DNA from: Candidatus Nitrosopumilus sp.
Lineage (GTDB): Archaea; Thermoproteota; Nitrososphaeria; Nitrososphaerales; Nitrosopumilaceae
Length of the DNA: 42,680 bases
Assembly (NCBI GenBank): GCA_013043295.1
Contig: JABDOO010000016.1
Location: 1 to 42,680, forward strand
Reading direction: 5' to 3'
Shown piece by piece: positions 1-7,523 of this stretch. A program made the translations under genes and the position numbers. Each line of letters opens with the position of its first letter. Positions within the stretch are counted from its first letter, which is position 1. The notes under the pieces are model-generated. The model searched no databases. It was not told the DNA's origin and worked only from the letters and a program-made list of their open reading frames with translations.

Positions 1-11
1 GACTTAGGATG

Positions 12-572
12 TTAATCATAAATCATTGATTTTTTTTCTTCTAGTAATGCATGCAAGTTGTTTACAGAACGATATACATCTGGTTCTTGCTTAGCACCTG
101 TACAAACTAACTTCCCTGATGAGAACAACAATATCACAGTTTTAGGATCTAACATTCTGTGAATGAGTCCTGGAAATTGCTCAGGTTCATACATGCTTCT
201 TGGTAGTGTTCTAGCAGCCTGCTCTAGATGGATTTTTCCCCCCAAATTGATGGATGCAACAATATTTTGAATTGTTACTACTGCATCTTTTTTAACTTTA
301 ATTCCACCTTTTCGAAGTTTTTGTACAACTGTTTTGACTGCCTTTCTGGCCATTTCTTCAGATTTTGAACCAGTACATACCATTTTGCCTGAAGTGAAAA
401 TCAATGTAGCCGTCTTTGGAGTTTTAAGTCTGAAAACTAATCCTGGAAATTGATCCGGATGATATTCTACATCTGGAAATGTCTTGGTAATTTCATTCAG
501 ATCCATCTTTTGCATTACATCTGCTGAAGCTACAACATTTTCTACACTTACGATAGGTTTTGTTTGTGGCAT
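12..572 (-). CDS. tbp: TATA-box-binding protein (TBP)
   Basis: General transcription factor that binds promoter TATA boxes and recruits TFB and RNA polymerase. The protein is two imperfect direct repeats of about 90 residues, the TBP saddle: the first begins near SVENVVASADVMQ and the second near TIQNIVASINLGG. Each repeat carries an EQFPGL or DQFPGL segment and a (T/S)SGKxVCTG(A/S)K segment. I start at the ATG of MPQTKP (186 residues) rather than an in-frame ATG 45 nt upstream, because a TATA-like element sits about 29 bp before this ATG and the longer reading would translate the promoter. It is divergent from the DUF1512 gene. The family call is certain; the start is likely. Confidence 0.97.
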   Translation of the reverse strand: MPQTKPIVSVENVVASADVMQKMDLNEITKTFPDVEYHPDQFPGLVFRLKTPKTATLIFTSGKMVCTGSKSEEMARKAVKTVVQKLRKGGIKVKKDAVVTIQNIVASINLGGKIHLEQAARTLPRSMYEPEQFPGLIHRMLDPKTVILLFSSGKLVCTGAKQEPDVYRSVNNLHALLEEKKSMIYD

Positions 573-596
573 ATTCGGCTTTTTGTGTATTTGAAC

Positions 597-607
597 TATA
601 ATAAAAG
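597..607 (-). promoter_or_regulatory. TATA element of tbp
   Basis: The minus strand reads CTTTTATTATA, centred about 29 bp upstream of the chosen tbp ATG. This is the spacing expected for an archaeal TATA box feeding a leaderless mRNA. Seen by eye; not tested. Confidence 0.5.
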
Positions 608-716
608 CACTCGCCATTATTTACTCTCAAATACAGATTTTTTGCATATTGTGATGTAATTCTATCTTGAATTTTGGACGAATGCTTTAATTTGGTTCAG
701 AGAAGTCTTGAATCTA

Positions 717-1838
717 GTGAATTTTACGAATTTTGATCTTGATCAGTTGTTCTCAATGAGTGATGATTCAAATCCTCTGATGATGTTGGTATGGATACTT
801 CCGATAATTCTTTTTGTGTTTTATGGGCAACAAATTCAACTCTTTGTTACCTCAAGAGAAATTAAAAAAGGAATTAAAAAATTAGATACATTTAGGACAG
901 AATCTAAAAATGAATTAACTAATTATGTAAAGCATACTCTGAAATCTAAAGACGATCCTACAAAAAAGATTGATCAATTCTTAGATTATTTCACAGTAAT
1001 GCCAGTAGATATGGATCCTAACGGAATAGTAGACAAAGTTCATCATGTTGTAAGATCCCGAGAAGACTATACTAGAGAACATGTCAAATTGCTAGCCCCT
1101 GAAATGTCTGAGATTGAACTAACAAAAGTTCAAACTTTACTTGAAATTGCATCATCATTACAAATGATATACAAAATAATTAATCACATGTTTTTGACTG
1201 CTAAAAAACAAAACAACTACCCTTTGATTTTACCATTACAGATGATTCTTCCTTTTATAATGGAGCAGGCAGAGGCAATGAAAGATGCCATTCCTGCATT
1301 TAAAAGTGGTCAACCTGTTGGTGATGGAATTGGACCAATGATTGTTGGTAAAATGATGTTGAACAATCCAAAAGAAAATGTTTCTTTTCAAACCTCTCTT
1401 TCACAAATCACTTTAGAAGATCGAAAATTATTTCTATTAAAAGCTGAAGGTCCCGGCTCTACTGTTGGTAGACCTGCTGAAGCATTGGACAAGATTGTTT
1501 CAGAAAATACCATTGATGCAATAATTATGATTGATGCTGCATTAAAAATGGAGGGAGAAGATTCAGCAACAGTTGCTCAAGGATTTGGTGCTGCAATTGG
1601 TGGAATTGGCACTGAAAGATTCCAAATTGAAGCAATAGCTACTGGCAAAAAAATCCCTATTTTCTCTATTATTGTTAAACAATCTGTCAAGGAGGCTATT
1701 ACTTTGATGACAAAAGAGATTGCTGATACTGCTGAGGATGTACGAACCCAAGTAAATGAGATGATTCAAACAAACACTAAGCCAGGTCAGTCTGTAGTTG
1801 TAATTGGAGTAGGAAATACTTCGGGGGTTCCACAATGA
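717..1838 (+). CDS. DUF1512 family membrane-anchored protein
   Basis: Archaeal protein of unknown function that I recognise as the DUF1512 type. One N-terminal membrane helix (about residues 23-37, MMLVWILPIILFVF) is followed by a charged helical region and a Gly/Ala-rich alpha/beta domain in the last third (GDGIGPMIVGKMML, GAAIGGIGTERFQIE, SVVVIGVGNTSG). The GTG at 717 is preferred because CTTTAATTT lies 28 bp upstream; a TTG at 708 and an ATG at 756 are alternatives. The stop overlaps the start of the next small zinc protein by 4 nt (ATGA), so the two are almost certainly co-translated. The conserved neighbour is the only hint of function. Confidence 0.85.
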   Translation: MNFTNFDLDQLFSMSDDSNPLMMLVWILPIILFVFYGQQIQLFVTSREIKKGIKKLDTFRTESKNELTNYVKHTLKSKDDPTKKIDQFLDYFTVMPVDMDPNGIVDKVHHVVRSREDYTREHVKLLAPEMSEIELTKVQTLLEIASSLQMIYKIINHMFLTAKKQNNYPLILPLQMILPFIMEQAEAMKDAIPAFKSGQPVGDGIGPMIVGKMMLNNPKENVSFQTSLSQITLEDRKLFLLKAEGPGSTVGRPAEALDKIVSENTIDAIIMIDAALKMEGEDSATVAQGFGAAIGGIGTERFQIEAIATGKKIPIFSIIVKQSVKEAITLMTKEIADTAEDVRTQVNEMIQTNTKPGQSVVVIGVGNTSGVPQ

Positions 1839-2017
1839 TATTCTCGAAGAAGAAAATCACCACTGCGTATACCTTAGAGCAGTGTACTAAATGTGCCACT
1901 TTGACAAAACGAAAATTTGTTGAAGGTGATGTCTTATTTGCAGAAGGTGCAAAATGTAATTCATGTGAGGGCTTAATCAGGATTGAGAAAATCTTTGGTG
2001 AAACCACAGAGCAGTAA
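1835..2017 (+). CDS. Small zinc-ribbon protein linked to DUF1512
   Basis: A 60-residue protein with CTKC near residue 17 and CNSC near residue 41, spaced like a single zinc ribbon. There is no signal peptide or membrane helix. Its ATG overlaps the DUF1512 stop by 4 nt, indicating translational coupling and probably a shared job with that membrane protein. I do not recognise a named family. The opposing 37-residue zinc-ribbon gene ends only 7 nt downstream. Confidence 0.75.
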   Translation: MIFSKKKITTAYTLEQCTKCATLTKRKFVEGDVLFAEGAKCNSCEGLIRIEKIFGETTEQ

Positions 2018-2024
2018 TTTAAGA

Positions 2025-2138
2025 TTATTTTGTTCTATATTTTACATTACAACTGGGACAATACCATGATGCTCCTTCTCCCTGTTCTTTAAACATAAAT
2101 CCTCCACATTTAGGACATGGCCTTACCTCTTCACTCAA
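2025..2138 (-). CDS. 37-residue zinc-ribbon microprotein
   Basis: A TTG-started ORF below usual length limits. It reads MSEEVRPCPKCGGF at the N terminus and YCPSCNVKYRTK at the C terminus, so it is essentially one CPKC/CPSC zinc ribbon like those in transcription or topoisomerase C-terminal ribbons. AAGGGGAT, a possible ribosome-binding site, precedes the start by about 8 nt. It lies 19 nt downstream of map on the same strand and is probably co-transcribed. Function unknown; the regular Cys spacing makes a chance ORF unlikely. Confidence 0.65.
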   Translation of the reverse strand: MSEEVRPCPKCGGFMFKEQGEGASWYCPSCNVKYRTK

Positions 2139-2157
2139 TTTTAAATCCCCTTGGATT

Positions 2158-3054
2158 TCATTCTGCTTTAGTAGTTACTGTAGCTCCATTTTCATTTGGA
2201 ATGAATGTATGTTCAGCCTGAGCCACCCTCTGTTCATTTACTTCAATTAATACTGGATATGCTTGAACTGCTTTTTTCTTTATTAGAAAATCTAATAGTT
2301 CTCTAGCTTTCTTTTCTTCCCATTCTTTAGTAATCCATCTTAATGCAAATGGCAGCATGTTGCAATTTTGCCAAATGAAATCTAGCAATTTGTCTGCTTC
2401 TTCATTCTTTGTTTTCTTGCGTGAGTTTAGAGCAAAAATATTTTTAATTTTTCCATTTCTAACAAATCCTCCTCCCTGTTCAGTTGTAACAAATGGTTCA
2501 CATGCATAGGCCGAACTATCTGAAAGTGAAAATCCGCCAATAGACCAGATGTTTGGAATAGATTTTCCTGCATGTATGGTGTACTGTTCTAATGAATGAC
2601 CACTAAGATTTGCTATTGGCTTGAAACCCATTTTTTTAATTGTAGTTTCAATAGTTCTACCAATATCACTTGCTTTAACTCCTGTTTTAATCATAGACAT
2701 TGCATTACCTAATGCTTCTTCTGCAGCTTGAACTAATCCGTCATATTGAGCATCATAACAGACAGTTACTGCAGTATCTGCAATGTATCCATCAATTTGT
2801 GCACCAAGATCTATTTTTACCAAATCAGTATCTTTTATTGTAATAGGATCATTTGGTTCTGCAGTATAGTGAGCTGCTATTTCATTAATACTTGTATTTA
2901 CAGGGAAAGCACATTTTGCTCCTCTCTTTTTAATTTCACTTTCTACTTCTTCACAAATATCAAAAACTGATTTACCTATCCAGTCTTTGGCTCTTACCAT
3001 TTCTCTAACTTCAGCTGCAATTTTACCTGCTTTGAGATATTGTTCTGTTTGCAC
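2158..3054 (-). CDS. map: Methionine aminopeptidase, type II
   Basis: Removes N-terminal Met from nascent proteins using a two-metal centre. The pita-bread fold is recognisable. Metal ligands are the Asp of KIDLGAQIDGYIADTAVT (two Asp), the His in LSGHSLEQYTIHAG, and Glu in ACEPFVTTEQGGG and at the C terminus (AEHTFI). The open frame extends to 3249, but that extension would read antisense through tRNA-Pro. I therefore start at the GTG at 3054, which gives 298 residues, the usual archaeal length of about 295. ATTTTAAAG lies 25 bp upstream. The gene is divergent from the tRNA. Confidence 0.93.
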   Translation of the reverse strand: MQTEQYLKAGKIAAEVREMVRAKDWIGKSVFDICEEVESEIKKRGAKCAFPVNTSINEIAAHYTAEPNDPITIKDTDLVKIDLGAQIDGYIADTAVTVCYDAQYDGLVQAAEEALGNAMSMIKTGVKASDIGRTIETTIKKMGFKPIANLSGHSLEQYTIHAGKSIPNIWSIGGFSLSDSSAYACEPFVTTEQGGGFVRNGKIKNIFALNSRKKTKNEEADKLLDFIWQNCNMLPFALRWITKEWEEKKARELLDFLIKKKAVQAYPVLIEVNEQRVAQAEHTFIPNENGATVTTKAE

Positions 3055-3074
3055 GTTTTCGATCCTAATTTTGC

Positions 3075-3083
3075 CTTTAAAAT
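3075..3083 (-). promoter_or_regulatory. TATA element of map
   Basis: The minus strand reads ATTTTAAAG, centred 25 bp before the GTG start of map. It supports the short start over the one that runs through the tRNA. Confidence 0.45.
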
Positions 3084-3095
3084 GATTATCTGTGA

Positions 3096-3105
3096 AGCTT
3101 AAATT
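3096..3105 (+). promoter_or_regulatory. TATA element of tRNA-Pro
   Basis: AGCTTAAATT is centred about 26 bp upstream of the first base of the tRNA. It is back-to-back with the map TATA box, forming a compact divergent promoter pair. Confidence 0.5.
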
Positions 3106-3126
3106 GGGCGATTCTTTGGATTTACT

Positions 3127-3203
3127 GGGATCGTGGTCTAGCTTGGTATGATTCTGCGTTTGGGACGCAGAGGTCGCGAATTCAAATTTCGCCGATCCCA
3201 CCA
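3127..3203 (+). tRNA. tRNA-Pro (anticodon TGG), CCA encoded
   Basis: A complete cloverleaf can be read. The acceptor stem GGGATCG pairs with CGATCCC, then discriminator A and an encoded CCA. The anticodon stem CTGCG/CGCAG encloses the loop TTTGGGA with anticodon TGG, so proline. The T arm contains the expected TTCAAAT loop. There is no intron in the anticodon loop. It lies antisense to the upstream extension of the map reading frame and 37 nt before a candidate C/D-box RNA. Confidence 0.96.
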
Positions 3204-3240
3204 TCATTATCTTATTATCAAATAGATTCAATATTTTATT

Positions 3241-3309
3241 GCCGAGCAATGAAGAAGAGTTAGAGTAATGACTTTGATATGAAGTAACTAATTGAGTCTG
3301 AGCTCCGGC
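3241..3309 (+). ncRNA. Candidate C/D-box sRNA
   Basis: The box geometry is regular. Box C-like ATGAAGA is at 3249-3255, then 12 nt, then a D'-like ATGA at 3268-3271. After a 7-nt spacer comes a C'-like ATGAAGT at 3279-3285, then 12 nt, then a perfect box D CTGA at 3298-3301. Flanking GCCGAGC and GCTCCGGC close a seven-pair terminal stem with one bulge. The GC-rich ends stand out in an AT-rich spacer, and a T-run follows at about 3311-3317. Such RNAs guide 2'-O-methylation of rRNA or tRNA by fibrillarin with Nop5 and L7Ae. The guide targets were not identified. Boxes C, C' and D' are each imperfect. Confidence 0.6.
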
Positions 3310-3334
3310 ATATTTTTATGAATATTCAATCCCT

Positions 3335-3589
3335 TTGGCTTTATTGAAATTCGAAAGACGGGATATTGTTTTAGTTGTAGGGCTTTTTCTTTTTATGATT
3401 GGGTTGACTCCATTTACTGGTCTTGCTCTGGCAGCAGTTATTGTGATAATCATGTTTTTTGGAATCAAAGTCTACGTGGAAAAAAGGAGGCAGTCTATTG
3501 CTAAGGATGTTGGCGATGGATTATGTATGGAGTGTGGCTCTGTGGTGGTTGACAAAAAGTGCCCAAATTGTGACTATTCACAAGAATAA
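3335..3589 (+). CDS. Two-TM protein with C-terminal zinc ribbon
   Basis: An 84-residue protein. Two closely spaced hydrophobic segments (about residues 12-27 and 29-46) are followed by a basic KVYVEKRRQS stretch and a cytoplasmic zinc ribbon CMECGSVVVDKKCPNC. The start may be the TTG at 3335 or the in-frame TTG at 3344; the latter fits a TATA-like TTTTTATGAA about 28 bp upstream. No named family recognised. It sits between the RNA genes and the giant exported protein. Confidence 0.7.
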   Translation: MALLKFERRDIVLVVGLFLFMIGLTPFTGLALAAVIVIIMFFGIKVYVEKRRQSIAKDVGDGLCMECGSVVVDKKCPNCDYSQE

Positions 3590-3727
3590 CTCCTACGTAT
3601 GCCTTAAAACCAAAAAATTGGCTTTATTATTGATGACTTTAAGATATCTGACTTTAACAATAAGCTCAACTTTTCCTCAATCCCATTCTAAAATGAGTCC
3701 ATTAGGCAATCAAATCAGGAATTAACC

Positions 3728-6700
3728 ATGAATCGATATCTGCCTCTAGTATTTTCTATATTCTTTATTGCTGGTGTTTTAGCACCTGCATATGCACAAA
3801 CATCTGATCATGTTGTAATTAATGAAGTTGATATCAATCCTCCCGGTGATGATTCAACTTCTATTTCTGAATGGGTGGAACTTTACAATCCTACTGATGC
3901 TAATGTGGATATTGGTGGATGGGAGATTGCATCAACTACTGTTCTCAAAAAAACAATGACTATTTCTCCCGGTACTATAATTAAACCAGGTCAATTTTTG
4001 ACTTATTCATATCAGAGTGTTTGGTTTACTGATGCTAATGAATCCGTTGAACTGCGAGATGAAAATAATGTAGTTGTTGATAAGACTCCAGGACTTACTG
4101 ATATACAAAATAGTTTTACTTCTTGGCAGAGATTATACGATGGATTTGATTCTGATAGCTCCAGTGACTGGAAGTTTGTTACTTCAACTGCAGGTTCATC
4201 TAATGGAAAATTAATACAAACACAAGATAAAGATGGTGTCACAGTTACTACTTTAACAGATAAACCATCTTACTTGTTTGGTCAAGTGGCCGTAATTTCT
4301 GGTAGTGTTTCAGAAGAAGTGTATAAAGTAAAACCTTTCTTCCAACCTGAGCAAATTATAATTACAATCACTGGCCCCAACTTCAACAAAATAATCAAAA
4401 TGTACCCAGATCTTAATTTGAAATATAAAACTACACTAAGTTTACATCAAGTTTTAGGAATTAACGAAGGAACTTATGATGTAGTTGTAAACTATGCAGG
4501 TTCATCATCTAGCACAGTTTTTTCTGTAGGGAATGAACTATTCGAACAAGTTATCAAAGAAGACTCTGACATTAGTATTCTAACTGACAAATCACAATAT
4601 CTTCCTGGAGAAAATGTCGCTATCACCGGATTTGCCTCTGAAATTATTGAATTTGAAGGAATGTCATTTACTGTAAGAAATGCAGATGGCGAAATTATTG
4701 CAAATGGAAATCTTTTCCCAACTAAAGGGAAATTCTTAACAACTGTCTATCTTACAACTGTGGCTCCTAATTATGGAACCTATACTATTGATGCTAATTA
4801 TTCTGACAAATCTGTATCTTCTACCTTTGAGGTAGTTGAAGACATCAAAGAAGATGTTCCAATATCTCTCTGGACTGACAAACTTGCATATGGATTAGGC
4901 GATACTGTTTCCATTAGTGGTAGAATTAATGATGTTTGGATAAGCAATTTAGATTTGGAAATTGTACAAACAAAACAATCTTCTCTTACATCTTCTGGTG
5001 GTTCAGGATTTAAAATTCTAGATAGTGTAAAAATTATGGGTGATGGCTCCTTTACATATTCTTTTAAAATTCCAGATAATTCAATTAGATTGGGAGATTA
5101 CAAAATTACTGTATCTAAAGAAATTGGTTCTGCTTCAATTATTGCATATGCTGTAAAAGATCCTGAAACTTTTGTCCCTTCTACTGATCCACTTACGGTT
5201 GAGACTGATATGGGTGTCTATGAATTTAACGACAAAATAGCCATTAGTGGTTTTGTTAAAGATCCATTAGGTAATTCTAGCTATCTTACAGGAAGTGTAG
5301 TGAAGATTTCAATTTTAAATGAAAATGGTGCACCTCTAAAAATTAATGATTTGCAAGAAGCAAAAAGATTAGGTGGTGGTGGTGAGATTAGTTATGATTT
5401 TACTGCAATACCTGAAACTTCTGGAAGATATTCAATTCAAGTTGATGCTACAAAAAATATTTTCACTGAAGGAAATTATGTTGTCAAATCTCAGTACATG
5501 TCACATACTGTAACTTCAACTTTTTCAATTGTCGATTCTCTTAACTTAGAAGATGGCGCAATAATCTCAATCGATAAGGATGTTTATGGCCTTGGTGAGA
5601 CTGTTCATTTAACAGGAATACTTCCTCCTACTGGTGATCACTCTGTATCCATATCTGTTACTAGGCCTGATGGCTCTAGAGCTCAATCCGGCGCAACTGT
5701 TGAAAATCAGCGTTTTTCATGGGATTGGAAAGTTCCATCTTTTGAAAAACCTCCAACTCTAAAAAATGATGATGGAAGAGATGTTAGAACATCCAATTAC
5801 GGTATTTACAAAATCAAAGTCTCAATCCCATCTGAAAGCATAAATGTTTTCTTTAAAGTTTCAAAAGATCCTGAAAATGATTCTTTATCTTTAACTCCTC
5901 TATTCGTATCTACTGAAAAATCTCTATACAAGGCAGGTGAGAAATTAAAAGTTGTTGGTAATGTTATTCAGCGTCAGCAAGGTGAAGAAGGCCTAGTTGT
6001 CAAAGACCGAGTTCAGTTACGAATCATTGATGGTTCTTTCCCATTCAAACTAATTCATGAAGCCAATGTATATCCATCACAGGGTGGAGAATTCTCAAGT
6101 ATCTTTGAATTACCTGCCACTATATTTGATGAAGGCTCATACATTGTGCGCGCAAATTATGGAAATACTCAAACTGAATCAAGCTTTAGCGTTGCAAATG
6201 ACTTTTTGTTTGGCATTCAAGATGATTTAGCATTATTACTCAATTTAGATAAATCAGAATACTATCCAGGTGATACCGTAATAATCACTGGCAAGCCAAA
6301 CAAGCTAATCTATCTAGAAAAATTTGATGTTGGTATAATAAAAAAAGCAGCAACTGAAATTGATTGTGGCTCATTTATTTGTGGAAAAAATACTGGTCCC
6401 ATCAAAACACTTCGTCCTGGTCCCTCTGGTTCATTCACATACGAATATGTAATTCCTGATAAAGTTACTTCTGTTGGAAAATATGAGGTATCAGTTGATG
6501 CTGATTTTGATACTGGTTCGATGCAATTCACTGTTGTAGAAAAACCATATACTCCAAAATTAGATACTGTGATTGAAAAAGAAAATAGAATAGCTGATAA
6601 AACAATTCCAATCTTTACTGAGGAAAAAACAACAGATAATGTAACAATTGCTCCGAGGGTTTTGACTGGATCATTGATTACTCCTACTAGGGGTGATGAA

Positions 6701-6997
6701 TCAAATGTTGATCTTAAAGTGACTACCGTGACTGGAACTTGTATTATTGGACCGGATGCCGAATGCCTAGTAAGAGAATCCACTAGAAAACCTGGCCAAA
6801 TCTATGATGTTGTAGAAGTTGATGGGGTTAGTCTAAATGTAAGATATAGTGGTCCTGATGTTCGTCTAGAGAAATTTAGTATTTTACCTGAATCTTCAAC
6901 TGGCTTTTTGCCTGATGCAAACTGGAATGTTGAGGTTCTAAAGGACGAACAGGTTTCCAGATTCTACTATAAAGTAACTTACAAGACATTAGAGTAA
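3728..6997 (+). CDS. Exported lamin-tail / beta-repeat surface protein
   Basis: A 1089-residue exported protein. Residues 1-24 are a signal peptide ending AYAQ. Residues 28-160 resemble a lamin-tail domain: VVINEVDINPPGDD, then EWVELYNPTDANVDIGGWE, IIKPGQFLTYSY and SVELRDENNVVVDKTPG. Then come seven beta-sandwich repeats of about 100 residues, each opening with a (D/E)KxxYxxGxxVxIxG motif, at about residues 177, 286, 384, 493, 615, 730 and 841. Repeats end in GxYxVxxNYxxxxxxxxFxV. The C-terminal 120 residues are distinct, with isolated cysteines, and have no membrane helix or obvious sorting signal. Probably a cell-surface or extracellular adhesin-like protein; retention mode unknown. Confidence 0.85.
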   Translation: MNRYLPLVFSIFFIAGVLAPAYAQTSDHVVINEVDINPPGDDSTSISEWVELYNPTDANVDIGGWEIASTTVLKKTMTISPGTIIKPGQFLTYSYQSVWFTDANESVELRDENNVVVDKTPGLTDIQNSFTSWQRLYDGFDSDSSSDWKFVTSTAGSSNGKLIQTQDKDGVTVTTLTDKPSYLFGQVAVISGSVSEEVYKVKPFFQPEQIIITITGPNFNKIIKMYPDLNLKYKTTLSLHQVLGINEGTYDVVVNYAGSSSSTVFSVGNELFEQVIKEDSDISILTDKSQYLPGENVAITGFASEIIEFEGMSFTVRNADGEIIANGNLFPTKGKFLTTVYLTTVAPNYGTYTIDANYSDKSVSSTFEVVEDIKEDVPISLWTDKLAYGLGDTVSISGRINDVWISNLDLEIVQTKQSSLTSSGGSGFKILDSVKIMGDGSFTYSFKIPDNSIRLGDYKITVSKEIGSASIIAYAVKDPETFVPSTDPLTVETDMGVYEFNDKIAISGFVKDPLGNSSYLTGSVVKISILNENGAPLKINDLQEAKRLGGGGEISYDFTAIPETSGRYSIQVDATKNIFTEGNYVVKSQYMSHTVTSTFSIVDSLNLEDGAIISIDKDVYGLGETVHLTGILPPTGDHSVSISVTRPDGSRAQSGATVENQRFSWDWKVPSFEKPPTLKNDDGRDVRTSNYGIYKIKVSIPSESINVFFKVSKDPENDSLSLTPLFVSTEKSLYKAGEKLKVVGNVIQRQQGEEGLVVKDRVQLRIIDGSFPFKLIHEANVYPSQGGEFSSIFELPATIFDEGSYIVRANYGNTQTESSFSVANDFLFGIQDDLALLLNLDKSEYYPGDTVIITGKPNKLIYLEKFDVGIIKKAATEIDCGSFICGKNTGPIKTLRPGPSGSFTYEYVIPDKVTSVGKYEVSVDADFDTGSMQFTVVEKPYTPKLDTVIEKENRIADKTIPIFTEEKTTDNVTIAPRVLTGSLITPTRGDESNVDLKVTTVTGTCIIGPDAECLVRESTRKPGQIYDVVEVDGVSLNVRYSGPDVRLEKFSILPESSTGFLPDANWNVEVLKDEQVSRFYYKVTYKTLE

Positions 6998-7022
6998 ATT
7001 CAAAATACTCTTAGTATAATTC

Positions 7023-7523
7023 TTGATTAAAGTGAAATTACAAGTCTTAATGTTTTATCAAGATGATCCTAAAAAATGCACAGCTGCAAAAATGGTTAAA
7101 TTTGGACTTGCTCAAAATATTAAGAAAATTGGTTCTAAGGGTTTGGTGTTGGATCCTTTCTCAGAAAAAACATTGCTACCTAAAGACAAATCTGTGATTC
7201 ATTCAATAATTGGTATTGATTGTTCTTGGAATCTAGCAGATCAGGCGTTTTCTAAAAATTTTGGAGGAATCAAAAGAAAACTACCACCACTACTTGCTGG
7301 AAATCCTGTTAACTATTCAAAACTAAATAAATTAACTACTGTTGAAGCATTATCTGCATCGCTGTTTATTTTAGGTTTTAAAGAACAATCGATGCAACTA
7401 CTTGACAAATTCAAATGGGGACATACTTTTTATGAATTAAATCAAAATCTTTTAGAGGAATACTCGAAACTTGAAAATGAATCCCAAATAGATTTAATTC
7501 TAAAAGATTATGGTCTGGCTTAA
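7023..7523 (+). CDS. tsr3: 16S rRNA aminocarboxypropyltransferase Tsr3
   Basis: Transfers the 3-amino-3-carboxypropyl group of SAM to an N1-methylated pseudouridine near the decoding site of small-subunit rRNA (formerly DUF367). The family N-terminal signature DDPKKCTAAKMVKFGLA is clear, followed by LVLDPFSEKTLLPKD, IGIDCSW, RKLPPLLAGNPVNY and a late helical region with EALSASLFILGF. Length (about 166) is typical. The TTG at 7023 gives the longest form. A GTG at 7032 would give MKLQVLMFYQDDPKKC, which aligns better with family starts. The stop shares a TTAA tetranucleotide with the convergent solute-binding protein. Confidence 0.92.
   Translation: MIKVKLQVLMFYQDDPKKCTAAKMVKFGLAQNIKKIGSKGLVLDPFSEKTLLPKDKSVIHSIIGIDCSWNLADQAFSKNFGGIKRKLPPLLAGNPVNYSKLNKLTTVEALSASLFILGFKEQSMQLLDKFKWGHTFYELNQNLLEEYSKLENESQIDLILKDYGLA

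Noticed and set aside
3625..3655. Possible second C/D-box RNA: TGATGAC near 3631 and CTGA near 3648
   Set aside because: Only one box pair with 11 nt between, no second C'/D' set and no terminal stem; likely chance in AT-rich DNA.
3459..3725. 88-codon ORF overlapping the two-TM zinc-ribbon gene
   Set aside because: It is out of frame with a well-formed zinc-ribbon protein and its composition is not protein-like.
6310..6783. 157-codon minus-strand ORF inside the 1089-residue protein gene
   Set aside because: A shadow of a long, clearly coding gene on the other strand.
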